Both the position numbers and the translations under genes were made by a program. Source: an uncultured Eubacteriales bacterium (lineage in GTDB: Bacteria; Bacillota; Clostridia; Oscillospirales; Oscillospiraceae). Taken from it: DNA of 25,149 bases. The notes beneath the pieces were generated by a model, which saw nothing but the letters and a program-made list of their open reading frames with translations, was not told the origin of the DNA and did no database searches. Location: contig UQWH01000027.1 of assembly GCA_900544705.1 (NCBI GenBank), positions 1 to 25,149 on the forward strand, in the 5' to 3' direction. Shown here piece by piece: positions 22,987 through 25,149 of this stretch. Within the stretch, counting starts at the first letter, position 1. Every line of letters starts with the position of its first letter.

Positions 22987-23022
22987 ATCCCACGGAGATT
23001 TACACAAAAAGGAGTGTTTTTT

Positions 23023-23991
23023 ATGCCTCTGGTTACTTCAACCGAAATGTTCAAGAAGGCTTACGACGGCGGCTACGCCATCGGCGCTTTCAACGTCAAC
23101 AACATGGAGATCGTGCAGGGCATCACCGAGGCCTGCCAGGAAGAAAAGGCGCCTGTCATTCTGCAGGTGTCCAAGGGCGCGCGCGCTTATGCCAACCACA
23201 CCTATCTGGTCAAGCTGGTCGAGGCCGCCGTTGCCTGCTGCCCCGACATCCCCATCGTCCTGCATCTGGACCACGGCCCCGACTTTGAGACCTGCAAGGC
23301 CTGCATCGACGGCGGCTTTACCTCCGTCATGATCGACGCCTCCTCCAAGCCCTTTGCGGAGAACATCGAGATCACCCGCAAGGTCGTCGAGTATGCCCAT
23401 GACCACGGCGTGGTCGTCGAGGCCGAGCTCGGCACACTGGCCGGCATCGAGGACGAGGTCAAGGTTGCGGCGCATGCTGCCTCCTACACCCGTCCGGAAG
23501 AGGTCGAGGAATTCGTCTCCAAGACCGGCTGCGACTCTCTGGCCATCGCCATCGGCACCAGCCACGGCGCTTACAAGTTCACGGCTGAGCAGTGCACCCG
23601 CAATGAAAAGGGCATCCTCGTGCCGCCTCCCCTCCGCTTCGACGTTCTGGAAGAGGTCTCCCGCCGCCTGCCCGGCTTCCCCATTGTGCTGCACGGCTCC
23701 TCCTCCGTCCCGCAGGAATATGTCAAGATGATCAACGAGAACGGCGGCAAGATGCCCGATGCAGTCGGCATCCCCGAAGAGCAGCTGCGCCATGCGGCAG
23801 AGCTGTCCGTCTGCAAGATCAACATCGACTCCGACCTGCGTCTTGCCATGACCGGCACCATCCGCAAGTTCTTCAACGAGCATCCCGACAAGTTTGACCC
23901 GCGCGAGTACCTGAAGCCCGCCCGTGCCAACATCAAGGAGCTTGTCCGCCACAAGCTGGTCGACGTCCTCGGCTGCGCCGGCAAGGCATAA
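23023..23991 (+). CDS. fba: Class II fructose-bisphosphate aldolase
   Basis: 322 residues from the ATG at 23023, eight bases after AAGGAG; an in-frame GTG at 23014 overlaps that site. Splits fructose-1,6-bisphosphate to DHAP and glyceraldehyde-3-phosphate in glycolysis, and the reverse in gluconeogenesis. Class II signs: GAFNVNNMEIVQGI, HLDHGPDFETC (catalytic Asp and zinc His), VVEAELGTLAGIED (zinc/monovalent cation loop), GTSHGAYK (zinc His) and LHGSSSVP (third zinc His). KINIDSDLR binds the phosphate. Slightly longer than the B. subtilis enzyme, as in other Clostridia. Transcribed alone. C-rich codon choices suggest high expression (impression by eye). Confidence 0.96.
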   Translation: MPLVTSTEMFKKAYDGGYAIGAFNVNNMEIVQGITEACQEEKAPVILQVSKGARAYANHTYLVKLVEAAVACCPDIPIVLHLDHGPDFETCKACIDGGFTSVMIDASSKPFAENIEITRKVVEYAHDHGVVVEAELGTLAGIEDEVKVAAHAASYTRPEEVEEFVSKTGCDSLAIAIGTSHGAYKFTAEQCTRNEKGILVPPPLRFDVLEEVSRRLPGFPIVLHGSSSVPQEYVKMINENGGKMPDAVGIPEEQLRHAAELSVCKINIDSDLRLAMTGTIRKFFNEHPDKFDPREYLKPARANIKELVRHKLVDVLGCAGKA

Positions 23992-24051
23992 GCAAAGCGT
24001 CAACAGCAAACAAGCCCCCGGCTGCAATAGACGGGTGTCCGTAAAACAGTT

Positions 24052-24090
24052 AATCCTCCGTATGGCTTAGACCATGCGGAGGATTTGTTT
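24052..24090 (+). terminator. Hairpin downstream of fba
   Basis: 14-bp arms with one wobble pair (AATCCTCCGTATGG at 24052-24065, CCATGCGGAGGATT at 24072-24085) and then TGTTT. About 60 bases after the fba stop codon. It may belong to the incoming DNA rather than to fba. Confidence 0.6.
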
Positions 24091-24116
24091 ATGTCTAATC
24101 TTCAAACTTGCTGGCG

Positions 24117-24331
24117 GCAAACGGTTTGTCAAAACCGTTTGCGGACGGCAAGTCCACAGGGGATAGCCGCTTTAGCAGCGCAAGGGAGTGTAGCTCCCTT
24201 GACGGAACAAAGTGACGAAACATTCTCGGTCTGGCAGTTTTTTCTGCTGACGGAGAATGAAGCTCCGCAGGACGCACATACTCCCGATAGGAGAGTATAG
24301 AAGTGCGCCCTTTAGTTCCTAAAGGGTTTTT
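24117..24331 (+). other. Candidate orphan transfer origin (oriT-like, hairpin-rich)
   Basis: Hairpins in series: 24117-24142 (11-bp arms GCAAACGGTTT), 24181-24201 (CAAGGGAG/CTCCCTTG), and nested arms CGCAC (24273-24277), ATACTC (24278-24283), GAGTAT (24293-24298), GTGCG (24303-24307), directly followed by CCCTTTAG. The sequence AAGTGCGCCCTT at 24301-24312 next to an inverted repeat matches, from memory, the nick region of pIP501/pSK41-type and IncQ-like oriTs (TAAGTGCG|CCCT), which puts the nick between 24307 and 24308. A hairpin CCCTTTAG-TTC-CTAAAGGG followed by TTTTT (24308-24331) overlaps it and could terminate a + strand transcript. No relaxase gene is in the window. A 71-codon frame across this block is probably not a gene. 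Confidence 0.55.
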
Positions 24332-24385
24332 ATTAGTTCGACAAACAGGAAGTTGACGAACTGTTGATTATATTGCGATGCGTAA

Positions 24386-24775
24386 TTACAATGCAATTCC
24401 AAGTTCTTTGCATTTCTCGATTGCCAAATCATTGCTTTGCAATGCAGCAAGTCGATACCAATGCTTAGCCTGTTCGATATCTCTTTCCACTCCGATTGCA
24501 TCTTCATAAAACTCTGCCAAATTGTATTGTCCATCTCTATCACCATGCTCTGCGGCACGGCGAGTCCAATATAGTGCTTTTTCCAAGTCCTTTTCAACAC
24601 CAAGTCCCTCGTAATAGAAATAGCCTATTTGACATTCAGCAAGGGGATAGCCCTGCTCCGCCAATACCAAATGACCTTCAAAGCATTTGTCATATTGTTT
24701 TGATTCCCAATATTTTTCAATCAGCTCATTGCAAATGTCAAATTCCTTGCAAGGTTTGTAATACGCACCTGCCAT
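24386..24775 (-). CDS. Sel1-repeat protein
   Basis: 129 residues; ATG at 24775, with GGAGG about 10 bases upstream. Two clear Sel1-like (TPR-type) helical repeats: AECQIGYFYYEGLGVEKDLEKALYWTRRAAEHGD and GQYNLAEFYEDAIGVERDIEQAKHWYRLAALQ, preceded by one degenerate repeat (KQYDKCFEGHLVLAEQGYP). No signal peptide or catalytic domain. Such proteins mediate protein-protein contacts; in mobile elements they occur as cargo or immunity-like partners. The gene is visibly richer in A/T than its neighbours, which suggests horizontal transfer. The specific function is unknown. Confidence 0.85.
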   Translation of the reverse strand: MAGAYYKPCKEFDICNELIEKYWESKQYDKCFEGHLVLAEQGYPLAECQIGYFYYEGLGVEKDLEKALYWTRRAAEHGDRDGQYNLAEFYEDAIGVERDIEQAKHWYRLAALQSNDLAIEKCKELGIAL

Positions 24776-24857
24776 ATATTCATGCCTCCATAAATCCCGA
24801 TTTGTTTAGCAAATTCTTTTCCCAAACGCACACGCTTCCTGCAAACGCTTCGTCCTA

Positions 24858-25067
24858 TCAAAGCGGCATCGGTGTCCGGGCGATCAGAATGACCGCCAGA
24901 ATCGCGCCCACAAATGCAGCAGCCCCTATGACAGCCAATATCTTTTTGCTGAGTTTCTTCTTCGCTGCCTTGCAGATCAGCGCGGCGCAAGCCATGCAGA
25001 CAGCCGCAGCAACAAGCGCAATGCCCAGCGTTTCCCATAGCCAAGATAGTTCATATAGGATTTTCAT
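24858..25067 (-). CDS. Small membrane protein of unknown function
   Basis: 69 residues. Two predicted membrane helices (~14-33 and ~43-63) separated by a basic loop KAAKKKLSKK, so a hairpin with the loop probably in the cytoplasm. AGGAG lies about 11 bases upstream of the ATG at 25067, rather far. No family recognised. On the same strand as, and about 80 bases upstream of, the Sel1 gene; the two may form a small unit. The overlapping frame 24721-25044 on the same strand looks like a shadow. Confidence 0.55.
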   Translation of the reverse strand: MKILYELSWLWETLGIALVAAAVCMACAALICKAAKKKLSKKILAVIGAAAFVGAILAVILIARTPMPL

Positions 25068-25149
25068 GCGTTCATCATCTCCTGTTCGTTAAACTGGAAT
25101 TTGTCACTCAATGCTGTTTAATCCCTTATACAGATCATTGAAGGATTTT

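Noticed and set aside
22699..23022. oriC next to rpmH
   Set aside because: No DnaA-box consensus and no dnaA gene; the stretch holds two divergent promoters and short inverted repeats.
24085..24300. 71-codon + strand ORF (and a 60-codon minus one) across the hairpin block
   Set aside because: The sequence is dominated by inverted repeats, there is no convincing conserved domain, and a structural/oriT role explains it better. Not excluded as a small peptide.
24721..25044. 107-codon minus-strand ORF overlapping the small membrane protein
   Set aside because: Its Cys/Gly/His-rich, low-complexity sequence looks like a frame shadow; the overlapping frame gives two clean membrane helices.

Overview
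The window is a GC-rich chromosomal segment of an anaerobic, endospore-forming member of the Clostridia, most likely close to Oscillospiraceae/Ruminococcaceae. Three things suggest this: the sporulation pair spoIIGA-sigE, a carbon monoxide dehydrogenase/acetyl-CoA synthase set (Wood-Ljungdahl pathway), and Firmicutes-type genes such as rex, rarA with a DUF951 gene, a UPF0340 protein, and the rpmH-rnpA-yidD-yidC-jag cluster. The lineage is inferred from gene content and has not been checked by search.

Layout. 1-1690 (+): the 3' part of a zinc-ribbon membrane protein followed by a TPM-domain membrane protein. 1837-4196 (+): a Cof-type HAD phosphatase and a lipoprotein of unknown function. 4253-4637: a gene-free stretch packed with perfect inverted repeats. 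4638-10395 (-): rex, then a compact cooS-cooC-acsB operon with its own consensus promoter. All metal-cluster ligands expected for the C-, B- and D-clusters of CODH and the A-cluster of ACS can be located. 10489-12010 (-): spoIIGA-sigE (translationally coupled, without sigG). 12201-13652 (-): rarA and DUF951. 13776-14399 (+): endonuclease III. 14505-15573 (-): an ECF transporter S component and a UPF0340 protein. 15736-18477 (+): an OmpR-type response regulator, a sensor kinase and an overlapping small secreted/anchored protein. 18558-19544 (+): a membrane-anchored VanY-type D,D-carboxypeptidase. 19763-22698 (-): jag/khpB, yidC, yidD, rnpA, rpmH. 23023-23991 (+): class II fructose-bisphosphate aldolase. 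After about 24020 the DNA changes character. There is a hairpin-dense block ending in a sequence that looks like a pIP501/IncQ-type transfer origin (oriT) nick site, then an AT-richer Sel1-repeat gene and a small membrane protein gene.

How it fits together. Rex senses NADH/NAD+ and sits directly upstream of the CODH/ACS operon, which suggests redox control of CO/acetyl-CoA metabolism, although I cannot see a convincing Rex box. The two-component system, its overlapping partner and VanY look like a cell-envelope unit. The ribosomal protein L34/RNase P/YidC/Jag cluster is the block normally found at the replication origin, but here dnaA is not beside rpmH and mnmE does not follow jag.

Most unusual features: (i) the orphan oriT-like block at 24117-24331, at the boundary with foreign-looking DNA and next to what looks like a split fba terminator; (ii) the palindrome array downstream of acsB; (iii) a degenerate ~31-bp intergenic repeat seen at two separate places (14406-14445 and 19556-19645); (iv) a strong intrinsic terminator between rpmH and rnpA. 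I do not see a clear new defence or biosynthetic system. Most of the window is ordinary core genome.
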